In this document: piece after piece, positions 16,052 to 25,193 of the stretch
Numbering within the stretch: position 1 is the stretch's first letter
Layout: every line of letters starts with the position of its first letter
NCBI RefSeq assembly: GCF_022968135.1
Contig: NZ_JALJRA010000018.1
Location: forward strand, 1 to 39,371
Source: Pseudorhizobium tarimense
GTDB taxonomy: Bacteria > Pseudomonadota > Alphaproteobacteria > Rhizobiales > Rhizobiaceae
Direction: 5' to 3'
Length of the DNA stretch: 39,371 nt
The notes under the pieces: generated by a model
The model's database searches: none
Told to the model about the DNA's origin: nothing
The model's input: only the letters and a program-made list of their open reading frames with translations
Made by a program: the position numbers and the translations under genes

Positions 16052-19000
16052 TTAGAACTTCCCGACCGCGTTGAGGAAGATACCCTCGTCGTCAAGCGTC
16101 AGGTCGCGCAGATCGTCGGAAAAGTTGCCGAAATTGTAGCCGACGCCAACCTTGAAGTTGTTACCGACGTGGCGATAAACGGCGACCAAGGCGCCCAAGT
16201 CGGTCGTTTCCGCCTCCGGCATGTGCATGACGCGTCCCTCAAGAAGAACGTCCCAATTGTTGACGACATGCAGGTCTGCCCGCAGAATTCCAAGATGCGC
16301 AGATGACGACTGCCAGTCGTCCTCGAAGTCACTCCCGGCTCCGCCTTCTGTGCGGTAACGGACCTCGCCGAAGCGATAGCCATATTTGCCACCTACGGAC
16401 AACCAGGGGAACAGGTCGTAGATGAGGTCCGCCGACAGAATTTGGCTACGCTGGGCGGGAGCGAGTACGTCTCCGGTCGACCCGCTGACGAGTTGGTTGT
16501 TGCCGGGCATGTCATACAGCCAGGTGTATTTGAATAGGATATTCAGCCGGTCGTTATCGATCGGTCGATAGGCATAACCGAGCGATGCCTCAACATAGTC
16601 GGTGTCCTGGAACGAGGTGACGGTCGAAACGGCATCCGAAACGACAGCATCGATGTTGGCGAGAAGACGCCAGTCCTCGCTTGTCTTCCAGGAGACACCC
16701 GCCGCCATCAGGTAGGTGTTCTGGTCGCGGGTACCGTCGTCGGAATCCTCGATGCGGACTTCTCCACGCAGGCGTGCGGCAATCCCGGCTTCCTCATCTT
16801 TGTAGCCGATCGACAGTGATGGTGCGTAGCGATCGAAGTCAGACCGCTGGATCCCGGCTCTGTCGATTGTTTCGTCACGGACGCGCCCGGCCTCAAAGCC
16901 ACCATCTATCGTCCAGATGTCGTCTGGCGTGTAGACGATGCCATAGGTCTGGGTGAGCGAGTTGCGCTGACCGAACATGTCATAGCTGCTCTCGGCATAG
17001 GCAGACGCGACATCGTCCATCTTTCTTTTGGCGCCAGCGACGATCGCACCCTTGTCTGTTCCGACCAAATCATAGGTCCGATCGAGATCGAAGGCGCGAT
17101 CGGGATCTAGCTTGTAGCCAATATAATAGTGATCATCGGCATTCGGGTCATAGGTCAGCGCGGCAAGCCCACCGACTCCATGGGTACCATAGGAGATCTC
17201 GGCGTTGGCGCCGATCTTGTCGGTCAACTGCATTTCCGTCCCGACGCCGACGCGATCGTTGCGGCTGATGTCACCCGACCGGTCGACTGTGCCCTGCCCG
17301 AAGGCATATAAGAGAAGGTCCTCATCCCAGCGATAGTCGACCCTTACGCCGGCATCCAGGCGCGAGCCGTCATAGCCGCTTTTCCCAGCGGCGATCGCGA
17401 GCGGCGACATCAACTCGGTATAGGTGACGCCGAAGGAGATCTTCCAGTACTGGTCCCACTGATAGCTAAGGCTTGAGGAACCTTCCCGCTTGATCTGCCC
17501 CGCATCATCGTGGAAGTCGTCATAGGTCAGCTTCGCTTCGACCTTGTCCGTCAAATCCACGTCCGCATGGGCACCCCAGATCCGCTTGTCGACATAAAGC
17601 TGATCGTAGAGCGTGGAGAAGCCCGCCTCCTTGTTCTCGTAATAGCCGCCGACAATGCCCTTCATGCCGCCGTCGCTCAGATCGGCAAGATCGAACTGGC
17701 CCTTGACACGCCAGGCAGACGCCGATTGGCCTGGACTTCCGGCAATAGCCGTATCGCTGTTGGTCAGACCGCCATCGGTCGACCGCGACATGCCGAATCC
17801 AGGCCCTTTGGAATGGGCCACTTCGGCTTCGACGAAGGTGGTTTCGGAGTGCCGGATCTTGACGTCGGCGCCGAGCGCCTGCTGATCGGCAAGGCCGGTA
17901 CTCTCTTCCATGCCGGTCACGCCGACACGCACCTTGTCGTTCACCCAATGCTGGGCACGGCCGCCATAGGCGTAACCGTCCACGTCGCTGGCGACCGGCG
18001 TGTACTCGTACTGGGCGTTGAGATAGACCTTGTTGCCGCCAAGCGCTCCGTCCCGAACGGGACCGGACGTGCCCGCCGTCGAGGAGAGCGGCCGCCTGAG
18101 GATCAGCACGCCCTGGATATAGTCGAAGCTATAATCCTCGCCGTATTGCAGAACACGACGCTCGATCACACGACCGGTGATCTCGTCGCGGATTTCCACC
18201 GTCACGGTCTCCGACCCCTCGACGATATCCTGCCGCTTCATGAAGTAGGCTGAGCCGCCGGTGGCGAGGAACTCCTCGCGATGAGGCAACGTATCGGGTT
18301 GAGCGGCATAGACAGTGACCTCTGTCTGCCTTTCGCCGAAGGAAGTGCTGGCTTCCGACCGGTAGGCAGCATGAGCCCCGTAAAGCCCCCTCTCCTGCCG
18401 AAGGAACTCCGTCCCGGTGACGCTCGTCTTGTAATTGCCCCACATCACATGGCTGTCGCCACGCTCGAGGCGGATGTAGAACTTCCCCTTGGTCGGAGCA
18501 TCCTCTACAAATGTCGAGTCGTCGCCATAGACCGGATAATAGTCATCGGGATCGAGCCGCCGCAGGAGCTGACGTGGATCTTTTTCGTCCAGGTTACGGA
18601 ACAGGTCCTCCAGGTCGTCTTCCCCAGAATCGGCGGCTGCCGTCAGGAGATATTCTCCCTTGATCTTTCCTTTGAGGTAGAAGGCAAGCCGGCCCTTCGA
18701 ATAGACCTCGTCATACTCACCGGGGCGGACGGTTTCGATATTATCGTCGCCTGTCTTTTTGCCGATGGTCAGATCGGCAAGGCCGACATAGAACCAGTCA
18801 TCGTCTGGGATGTTGATCTGCCGGTTGAAGTTCAGACCCCCCGATTTCGAGACGCCGTTCAACCCGATGTCAACATCGTGGTCGCCGGGCGGTAGGATAC
18901 GCTGGACGACGAAGCCCTGATTTTTGTCAACCGGTATTGTTTCGCCCATGGCCTCGACCTCGAAGCCCGGCGGGACATGGTTGCCATAGATGGTGACCGC

Positions 19001-19801
19001 ACCACCACGTATTGGAATATTGCGAATGGCAGTGCGGTCTTCACCCATACCGGGTGCGAACGCTTCGGGCTTCTTCTCCGGCTTCAGTTCCCTTTCGCTA
19101 CGGGCAAGCGTCAGCGGCTCGGTTTCATCAAAGCGCCCCTGCGCGTCATACACGCGGAGCACATAGCTGAACTCATGCATTTCCTCCGAAGAGGACATTG
19201 GCCACGCCGCCTCGCCGTTGATGGAGACCGGCAAAACCGCAACAGGGTTCCTCGTGGCCTTGGTGCCATCCATCTCATAGATCCGGATTTCGGAGCGCTC
19301 GATGAAGCCAGGATAATTGGATGTGGCGAGGAACCGGACCGGCTCCCCGGCGCGGTAGGTACGGCGCATCGGCGTGGTAGACACGTTCAGCATCGGATTG
19401 GCCTGAAGGCCATCATATTTGATGTTGATGTCGACCCGGTGCAAAGCCAGGTCGGTCTGGCGTTGCTGGTCGACCGGCTTTACCGCCTTACCTCCCGACT
19501 CCTGCGCAACGGCGGGCCTCGCTCCCTTCACCGCAGGTGTTTCGCTCTTGTCGACAGTCTCGCCGTCCACGCTGATTGCGAAAGGAATCTCACCCACATC
19601 GCTCATGCTCTCCCGTTCGGTGTTTGCTCCAATCGGAAGTTCTCGAACCGCGGCGGCGCCAAGCTTCTTGCCATTTAACTGTTCCTGCGCCACAGCCGCC
19701 GTGGTCACCAGGGTTATTCCGGCGAGTGCGGTGCTGGCAAGGAGAGTAGTGAAGCGAGGCGCGGAAGTGGCGGATTTTGCAGGAAACCTGATCGTGCTCA
19801 T
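16052..19801 (-). CDS. Large outer-membrane beta-barrel protein paired with the DUF11 repeat protein
   Basis: The 1,249-residue product starts with a signal peptide (LLASTALAGITLVTTAAVAQ) and ends in alternating strands with a terminal Phe (IFLNAVGKF), the signal recognised by the outer-membrane assembly machinery. Residues 1-330 look like periplasmic beta domains (MRRTYRAGEPVRFLATSNYP; VPVDKNQGFVVQRILPPGDH). From about 360 on there are acidic/aromatic strands, such as GRLAFYLKGKIKGEYLLTAA and DDYYPVYGDDSTF, consistent with a large barrel. No TonB box or plug domain was recognised, so it is not a standard TonB receptor. The ATG overlaps the stop of the DUF11 gene by four bases, implying coupled translation and joint function, perhaps display or anchoring of the repeat protein. 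Confidence 0.8.
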   Translation of the reverse strand: MSTIRFPAKSATSAPRFTTLLASTALAGITLVTTAAVAQEQLNGKKLGAAAVRELPIGANTERESMSDVGEIPFAISVDGETVDKSETPAVKGARPAVAQESGGKAVKPVDQQRQTDLALHRVDINIKYDGLQANPMLNVSTTPMRRTYRAGEPVRFLATSNYPGFIERSEIRIYEMDGTKATRNPVAVLPVSINGEAAWPMSSSEEMHEFSYVLRVYDAQGRFDETEPLTLARSERELKPEKKPEAFAPGMGEDRTAIRNIPIRGGAVTIYGNHVPPGFEVEAMGETIPVDKNQGFVVQRILPPGDHDVDIGLNGVSKSGGLNFNRQINIPDDDWFYVGLADLTIGKKTGDDNIETVRPGEYDEVYSKGRLAFYLKGKIKGEYLLTAAADSGEDDLEDLFRNLDEKDPRQLLRRLDPDDYYPVYGDDSTFVEDAPTKGKFYIRLERGDSHVMWGNYKTSVTGTEFLRQERGLYGAHAAYRSEASTSFGERQTEVTVYAAQPDTLPHREEFLATGGSAYFMKRQDIVEGSETVTVEIRDEITGRVIERRVLQYGEDYSFDYIQGVLILRRPLSSTAGTSGPVRDGALGGNKVYLNAQYEYTPVASDVDGYAYGGRAQHWVNDKVRVGVTGMEESTGLADQQALGADVKIRHSETTFVEAEVAHSKGPGFGMSRSTDGGLTNSDTAIAGSPGQSASAWRVKGQFDLADLSDGGMKGIVGGYYENKEAGFSTLYDQLYVDKRIWGAHADVDLTDKVEAKLTYDDFHDDAGQIKREGSSSLSYQWDQYWKISFGVTYTELMSPLAIAAGKSGYDGSRLDAGVRVDYRWDEDLLLYAFGQGTVDRSGDISRNDRVGVGTEMQLTDKIGANAEISYGTHGVGGLAALTYDPNADDHYYIGYKLDPDRAFDLDRTYDLVGTDKGAIVAGAKRKMDDVASAYAESSYDMFGQRNSLTQTYGIVYTPDDIWTIDGGFEAGRVRDETIDRAGIQRSDFDRYAPSLSIGYKDEEAGIAARLRGEVRIEDSDDGTRDQNTYLMAAGVSWKTSEDWRLLANIDAVVSDAVSTVTSFQDTDYVEASLGYAYRPIDNDRLNILFKYTWLYDMPGNNQLVSGSTGDVLAPAQRSQILSADLIYDLFPWLSVGGKYGYRFGEVRYRTEGGAGSDFEDDWQSSSAHLGILRADLHVVNNWDVLLEGRVMHMPEAETTDLGALVAVYRHVGNNFKVGVGYNFGNFSDDLRDLTLDDEGIFLNAVGKF

Positions 19802-22800
19802 TGTCCCACCTCCACGCGCGTCTCAATGTCCAGTTCGTAGCGCGCCCCGTCGCGCCTCCATCGCTCGGCAATCAGTTTTTGAAGATCCTTCACACGCTCC
19901 TTTGCGAGTTGCCGATCTGCCACGGCGTCGATGTAGCTGAGCCGTAGAACGGATCGCTCCGATCGCAACGTTTCGATCAATCGATCGACACCGGCAGCCC
20001 AACGCTCCCTTAGTTCGATGCTGCCCGGCTTGAAGGCCTCGTCCTTGATGTCGAGACGCACGACACGACCGATCGATGCTCCGAAGTTGAGCTTGGTCAT
20101 CTTGCCGGCGGTGAGACGAACCACGCGCGGGTTCTCGGTGGTCACCCGATAGCCGGTGGGCAGCGTGCGGGTGTCGAGCTTCATGATGAAGTTGGAGCCG
20201 ATGCGCTGATCCGGAAGATCGGCGCAAGCGACATGGAATCGCCCATGCTTGTCGGTTGTGATGAGCCAGCCCTTGACGGTGGCAATGCGGACACCGGGCA
20301 ATCCGGGCTCGCCTTCGTCTTGATAGCCATTGCCATTGGTATCGTCGAACACCTTGCCGATGATCTCGCCGCAGTCGAAGATTGGCTCGGCGAGGATTTC
20401 GATGACGGCCGAGGCTTCCGGCGCCACTGGTGAGCCGCTCGGGTCGGTCGCATTCGCCCGGTTGGTGTGACGGCCCGGTCCTGCAGTACTCAAAGCAAGC
20501 GTCTGAAGGCGGATTTCCACTTCGGCATTCGGACCGAGCGAAATATTTTCAAACCGCACCCGCAGCCCATTGACCACTGGCGTCACTTCGACGCCGTCGA
20601 CCGTGGCAGAACCTTCCACGTATCGGAAGCCGGACGGCATTGTATCCGTGACCGTAATATTTCCGACATTGCGGTCGGTGTTGTTGGTCACGCGGATGAC
20701 GTAAGGCGCTCGCTCGCCCCGCCGGATGTAACGGAGCTGCGCCTGCTTGATGATCGTTATGTCCGACGGCATGGCCGCCGGCGGTGTAATCGTGCTGGTC
20801 GACGTGTTGGAAGGAACGCTGCCCCCGCCTGACTGCCCCTGAGCGCTGGCTAAGTTCTGAATGCTGTCGTTGAGGCCGGCGGAATTGTCGATGTCACTTT
20901 GCGACAGAGTGTAGGTTGCGGTGAAGACTTGTGCTTCGCCAGGCGCGAGCGTGACGGGTGCCGGTTGGAAGCTTGACAGAATGCCTCCTGCCGGCTGACC
21001 GTTGAAGGTCGGGCCAGGATCGTTCGGGGTTACACCTGTCACCACGGCACCACCCGTATTGGAAATGGTGATCGTATAGGTAAGCGTGTCCCCGACGCTG
21101 GAATAACTGTCGCCATTCGCATCGTTGAAAGTGCCCGTCTTCTCTGTCCGAAGACTCGGCGGATTCGGCGGCACGATGACGGTGTCGGGCGGACTATCGA
21201 TCGGCGGACCGGATGGCGGAGTGCCGGTACCGGTCGCGGTGTTGGTGACCGAACCTGCATCTATGTCGGCTTGCGTCGGGGTGTAGGCCGCGGTGAAGGT
21301 GAAGGTGGCGCCTGGCGCCAGTGTCTGCGGTCCCTGGTCAAGCGAAACACCCGCATTGGCAAGAAGCGGGTCGTTGACCGTCACGCCGGTCAGCGTCACC
21401 GCCCCGGTGTTCTCCACCAGGAACGAGTAGGAGATCGTTTCACCCAGGTCGATGAGGTTGTTGCCGTTGAGGTCGTTTAGCGTGCCGGTCTTCTGGATGG
21501 TCATGTCCGGCGTGGTTGCCGGCGGCACGATGACGGTGTCGGGCGGACTATCGATCGGCGGACCGGATGGTGGGGTGCCGGTACCGGTCGCGGTGTTGGT
21601 GACCGAACCTGCATCTATGTCGGCTTGCGTCGGCGTGTAGGTCGCGGTGAAGGTGAAGGTGGCAGCTGGCGCCAGTGTCTGCGGGCCCTGGTCAAGCGCA
21701 ACACCTGCATTGGCAAGAAGTGGGTCGTTGACCGTCACGCCGGTCAGCGTCACCGCCCCGGTGTTCTCCACCAGGAACGAGTAGGAGATCGTTTCACCCA
21801 GGTCGATGAGGTTGTTGCCGTTGAGGTCGTTGAGCGTGCCCGTTTTCTGGATGGTCATGTCCGGCGTGGTTGCCGGCGGCACGATGACGGTATCCGGCGG
21901 ACTATCGATGGGCGGACCGGATGGCGGGGTGCCGGTACCGGTCGCGGTGTTGGTGACCGAACCTGCATCTATGTCGGCCTGTGTCGGCGTGTAGGTCGCG
22001 GTGAAGATATAACTTCCACCGGGCGCCAGCGTTTGCGGGCCTTGATCGACAGCCACTAGGGCGTCATCGACGCTGACATTAGTCAGTGTCACGCTACCAG
22101 TGTTGATGACCAGGAATTCATAGGAGATCGTTTCACCGAGGTCGATGAGGTCATTGCCATTGAGGTCGTTGAGCGTGCCCGTTTTCTGGATGGTCATGTC
22201 CGGCGTGGTCGCTGGCGGCACGACGACGGTATCCGGCGGACTATCGATCGGCGGACCGGATGGCGGGGTGCCGGTACCGGTCGCGGTGTTGGTGACCGAA
22301 CCTGCATCTATGTCGGCTTGCGTCGGCGTGTAGGCCGCGGTGAAGGTGAAGGCGGTACCTGGCGCCAGTGTCTGCGGGCCCTGGTCGAGCGCAACACCTG
22401 CATTGGCAAGAAGTGGGTCGTTGACCGTCACGCCGGTCAGCGTCACCGCCCCGGTGTTCTCCACCAGGAACGAGTAGGAGATTGTCTCGCCGAGATCGAT
22501 GAGATCATTGCCGTTGAGGTCGTTCAGCGTGCCGGTCTTTTCGATTGTCATGCCAGGTGTGGTGGCTGGCGGCACGATGACGGTGTCTGGCGGACTATCG
22601 ATCGGCGGACCGGATGGCGGGGTGCCGGTACCGGTCGCGGTGTTGGTGACCGATCCTGCATCTATGTCGGCCTGCGTCGGCGTATAGGTCGCGGTGAAGG
22701 TGAAGGTGGCACCTGGCGCCAGTGTCTGCGGGCCCTGGTCGAGCGCAACACCCGCATTCGCAAGCAGCGGGTCGTTGACCGTGACATCGGTCAGCGGAGC

Positions 22801-23757
22801 AGTCCCAGTGTTTTCCACCAAGAACGAGTAGGAGATCGTTTCACCCAGGTCGATGAGGTCATTGCCGTTGAGGTCGCTGAGCGTGCCGGTTTTCTCGATG
22901 GAAAGGCCCGTGCATAAACCCGACGATGTGACCTGTCCAAGAAAGCCAATGGCTCCGGGTGCTGACTTAACGTGAACAATGACTGTGTTCAGGCCAATCT
23001 GCCAATCAGAATCCAGCGAGGCGCTAAACTGTCCGCCAGATGTGAATCCAGGATGATAATAGGGATCACCTGTGTAAGGAGAGCGAATGTTTTGGCCTTG
23101 GCCGTTTACCCATGTTTCCCATACCGTGTTGTCGGTATAGATATCCAGGTTCAGCCTAAATGTGCTTGGATCCACCTCAGGTGCAAGGTTAAACTGGTAT
23201 CGAAAAAAGGCATCTAAGTTTGTGGCTTGTCCGCCAGTTGCATTATGGGAGATCCAATTTGCATTTCCGAACGGCGAGACTATCCAAAGTGGTGTAGGGT
23301 TGGCGACAACAGACGCGTCGGCATAACTCAGCCCGCCTGGGGGAGTACCTATGACGTTCGTCGCGGTCGTTGCGACATCCCACCTTGGGTCCAGACCTGA
23401 AGTAAGCGGGGGGCCGCTATCGCCATTGTAAGCGGTATTGAAGATCGCACCGTTGGTTGTACAAGCAATTGTCGGAACGGCTTGAGCATGGGCTTCGGAG
23501 TGCGCGTCCATAAAAGCGCAACCTGCAAGGAACACGAATCCGACTAGAGCATGACGCCGCCGGAAGCGGAACTGCGCCTTCAAGTCTTCCAAGGTGCAAT
23601 CATAAGACGGAGCCGAAGCGGCGTTATCGCCCATAGATCTGACTGGAGCTGCTCCTTCCTGCGGAATAGGAGCAGGCGTGATTAGTGACCACCGGGAAGA
23701 AATGGTTCTTCTGGAAATACGACGCGCAGTATCGCGCAGCGAAATCGGCTTTCGCAT
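19798..23757 (-). CDS. DUF11/SdrD-like repeat surface protein
   Basis: About 1,320 residues. An atypical leader with a hydrophobic core (HALVGFVFLAGCAF) ends in AHAQA. Next comes a globular head with WDVATTATNVIGTPPGG and YTDNTVWETWVNGQGQN, then five tandem DUF11 repeats of about 118 residues ([20 protein letters not shown] and so on). Two diverged DUF11 units follow, then an SdrD B-like domain (IIGKVFDDTNGNGYQDEGEP) and a C-terminal segment (VLRLSYIDAVADRQLAKERV) that resembles OmpA-like peptidoglycan-binding modules. The start is uncertain: ATG 23757 has GAGGGG seven bases upstream, a TTG lies at 23772, and ATG 23634 would shorten the leader. The downstream barrel gene overlaps by four bases. 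A cell-surface adhesin or matrix role is inferred. Confidence 0.85.
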   Translation of the reverse strand: MRKPISLRDTARRISRRTISSRWSLITPAPIPQEGAAPVRSMGDNAASAPSYDCTLEDLKAQFRFRRRHALVGFVFLAGCAFMDAHSEAHAQAVPTIACTTNGAIFNTAYNGDSGPPLTSGLDPRWDVATTATNVIGTPPGGLSYADASVVANPTPLWIVSPFGNANWISHNATGGQATNLDAFFRYQFNLAPEVDPSTFRLNLDIYTDNTVWETWVNGQGQNIRSPYTGDPYYHPGFTSGGQFSASLDSDWQIGLNTVIVHVKSAPGAIGFLGQVTSSGLCTGLSIEKTGTLSDLNGNDLIDLGETISYSFLVENTGTAPLTDVTVNDPLLANAGVALDQGPQTLAPGATFTFTATYTPTQADIDAGSVTNTATGTGTPPSGPPIDSPPDTVIVPPATTPGMTIEKTGTLNDLNGNDLIDLGETISYSFLVENTGAVTLTGVTVNDPLLANAGVALDQGPQTLAPGTAFTFTAAYTPTQADIDAGSVTNTATGTGTPPSGPPIDSPPDTVVVPPATTPDMTIQKTGTLNDLNGNDLIDLGETISYEFLVINTGSVTLTNVSVDDALVAVDQGPQTLAPGGSYIFTATYTPTQADIDAGSVTNTATGTGTPPSGPPIDSPPDTVIVPPATTPDMTIQKTGTLNDLNGNNLIDLGETISYSFLVENTGAVTLTGVTVNDPLLANAGVALDQGPQTLAPAATFTFTATYTPTQADIDAGSVTNTATGTGTPPSGPPIDSPPDTVIVPPATTPDMTIQKTGTLNDLNGNNLIDLGETISYSFLVENTGAVTLTGVTVNDPLLANAGVSLDQGPQTLAPGATFTFTAAYTPTQADIDAGSVTNTATGTGTPPSGPPIDSPPDTVIVPPNPPSLRTEKTGTFNDANGDSYSSVGDTLTYTITISNTGGAVVTGVTPNDPGPTFNGQPAGGILSSFQPAPVTLAPGEAQVFTATYTLSQSDIDNSAGLNDSIQNLASAQGQSGGGSVPSNTSTSTITPPAAMPSDITIIKQAQLRYIRRGERAPYVIRVTNNTDRNVGNITVTDTMPSGFRYVEGSATVDGVEVTPVVNGLRVRFENISLGPNAEVEIRLQTLALSTAGPGRHTNRANATDPSGSPVAPEASAVIEILAEPIFDCGEIIGKVFDDTNGNGYQDEGEPGLPGVRIATVKGWLITTDKHGRFHVACADLPDQRIGSNFIMKLDTRTLPTGYRVTTENPRVVRLTAGKMTKLNFGASIGRVVRLDIKDEAFKPGSIELRERWAAGVDRLIETLRSERSVLRLSYIDAVADRQLAKERVKDLQKLIAERWRRDGARYELDIETRVEVGQ
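21154..22905 (-). repeat. Five tandem 339-354-base DUF11 repeats
   Basis: Unit starts on the minus strand are at 22905, 22551, 22197, 21858 and 21504, with the array ending near 21154. Spacings are 354, 354, 339, 354 and about 351 bases. The 339-base unit has lost the five residues around LLANA and carries a more divergent middle (DALVAVDQGPQTLAPGG). The other units are nearly identical in DNA over long stretches, such as the segment encoding TPTQADIDAGSVTNTATGTG. Such near-identity implies recent duplication or gene conversion, so copy number may vary between strains. Confidence 0.92.
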
Positions 23758-24117
23758 GCGAAGTCCCCTCAACAGTCTTCGGCCAATCTGTCGCAGCTGA
23801 GGTTCAAATCACTCACGCGGCGCAGCAGGCACGAACCCAACCGCCCGCATGAGACGCACAGCACGAAAAACCTGTCTTTCAGAATGCTCTGCTGTTTTTC
23901 AGGAAACTCGGGTTAGGTGCGATTTGGTGGGATACTGTCGGTCTTCGGCATAGGTTCCGTATCTTGTGTTGCACACCTGCAACGCCGAGGAGGCCCACTT
24001 GCCAGCGGTCCGAGCGAGCATCCGGTGTCTGTGGAAGGCGCTCGCAAACAAGCTCCGATCTGAGAAAAGGCGTGGCGGGCAATCCTAGCAGGAAGTGGTT
24101 ACGGCCGCTTCGGCGCG
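23758..24117. other. Upstream region of the DUF11 operon
   Basis: No gene was recognised. The stretch should contain the promoter of the DUF11/barrel operon on the minus strand. A GTTGC-N6-GCAAC inverted repeat lies at 23968-23983; similar GTTGC/GCAAC palindromes occur before the second DUF11 gene at 38501-38510 and 38535-38548. No sigma-70 boxes could be assigned with confidence. Confidence 0.4.
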
Positions 24118-24610
24118 ATGATCGCTGTGTCTACCTTGGTGATGTTCGGACTGATGTACCTGAACACCTACGCGTTTGAGCACGTCTTCTACAGCCATAC
24201 CCGAATCTGGATGGACCCTCGTCATGGGAGCAGCGATGGCCTTCATCATGCTCCTGTTCATGCTGGGTATGTACAAGAACAAGATAGCGAACGGCGCTAT
24301 AGTCGTTGCGAGCGTCGTCCTCTTTGCGGGTAGTCTCTGGCTCGCTCGTAGCCAGCAAACAGTGGGCGACGTTAGCTACATGAAGGCAATGATCCCACAC
24401 CATTCGATCGCGCTCATGACGAGTGAGCGGGCACACATCAAAAATCCGCTCGTTCGCAAACTGGCTGATCAGACTATCGAGGCGCAGGTTGGGGAGATAG
24501 CGGAAATGAAGACCCTGATCTTCGATCTGGAGCGAAATCCGCCTGCTCCTGACGCCCACGACCTCCGGGCGCCCGTGGGGCACCCGGCGCCGACTGATGC
24601 GACACATTAG
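24118..24610 (+). pseudogene. DUF305 membrane protein with a one-base insertion
   Basis: The first frame gives MIAVSTLVMFGLMYLNTYAF followed by EHVFYSHTRIWM, the usual first transmembrane segment. The second frame, after one extra base at about 24214, gives TLVMGAAMAFIMLLFMLGMY and the DUF305 core with DVSYMKAMIPHHSIALMTSE, where MxxMIPHH holds the conserved His pair. The total matches membrane-bound DUF305 proteins of about 160 residues, whose function is unknown although they often lie near metal-resistance genes. The N-terminus also seems clipped: GYGRFGAM precedes the ATG in frame but no start codon is found before a stop. Likely inactive unless the read is wrong. Confidence 0.78.
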
Positions 24611-25121
24611 ACCGGCGGCGGGTGATCCTATGGGCAGGAGGTAACGCCACCGATCAAACCTCCAGCTCCTGCCTTTCTCCCGCAGGTTGAAGCTCGAAGT
24701 ATCGCAAGTTAAGGCGACCATTTGGTGCGGATAAACTTGCCCGCGTCTTACCACAGCGGACGCCACGCACACTCCTCAAGGGGTTGGCTCCTGATACGGC
24801 TGAAATAGTGCTTGATAACCGGTCTTGGCGCACAGACGATGTGACGCCACTGCCCAAGACGATCTCCGCTTCAGGCAGAAGCGACGACGGTCTCTATTTC
24901 CGATGTCGAGGCGCAAAGCTGCCGTAGCGATACGCGCCTTCGCCTTGAACCGATCCGACCGGTGACCCTGTGATTGCGAGAGCTATCGGTCTGAAATAAC
25001 TCATAAGCGAATATCCGACTTGCTCGCACTGAGTGACCGGTATGGAGCCGCTTCCTGACCATGCGGATCGGCCAGAGGCCGCCGGATGAGCTAGGATGCT
25101 GGAGCCGCATAAGGAGGGCAC
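24611..25121. other. 510-base stretch without a recognised gene
   Basis: Frames on both strands are broken by stops and none resembles a known family. It probably holds remnants attached to the enolase-type gene fragment at 25122, including the DNA that once formed its promoter. Nothing more can be supported. Confidence 0.4.
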
Positions 25122-25193
25122 ATGAAAATCGCCAAGATCGAGATCTTCAAGTTCGAGTTGCCAGTGAAGGGAGGACCTTTCCGGGGAGGTTAA
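25122..25193 (+). pseudogene. 5' fragment of a mandelate racemase/muconate lactonizing enzyme-type gene
   Basis: After a perfect AAGGAGG the ATG opens MKIAKIEIFKFELPVKGGPF, which matches the first strand of enolase-superfamily sugar-acid or proline-derivative dehydratases. It stops after 23 residues because the DNA switches to the PRC-barrel gene in another frame. Only the translation start and first beta strand survive. The call depends on a short N-terminal match, so the subfamily cannot be given. Confidence 0.6.

Noticed and set aside
17510..18253. A 247-residue plus-strand ORF inside the barrel gene
   Set aside because: It is an antisense shadow of a well-supported outer-membrane protein and has no ribosome-binding site or family match.
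16052..19801. TonB-dependent receptor as the name for the barrel protein
   Set aside because: No TonB box or plug domain was seen in the N-terminal region; only the C-terminal barrel character is supported.
21154..22905. Regular repeats considered as a CRISPR array
   Set aside because: The units are about 354 bases, fully coding and without short spacer/repeat alternation.
21271..22917. Plus-strand ORFs with repeated VGRGEGEGG and VPVPVAVLVTEPASMSACVGV stretches
   Set aside because: They are antisense shadows of the DUF11 tandem repeats. Their regularity follows from the 354-base repeat on the other strand.
23795..23815. GGTTCAAATC resembling a tRNA T-loop
   Set aside because: The flanking stem pairs only four bases, and no acceptor, D or anticodon arm could be built around it.
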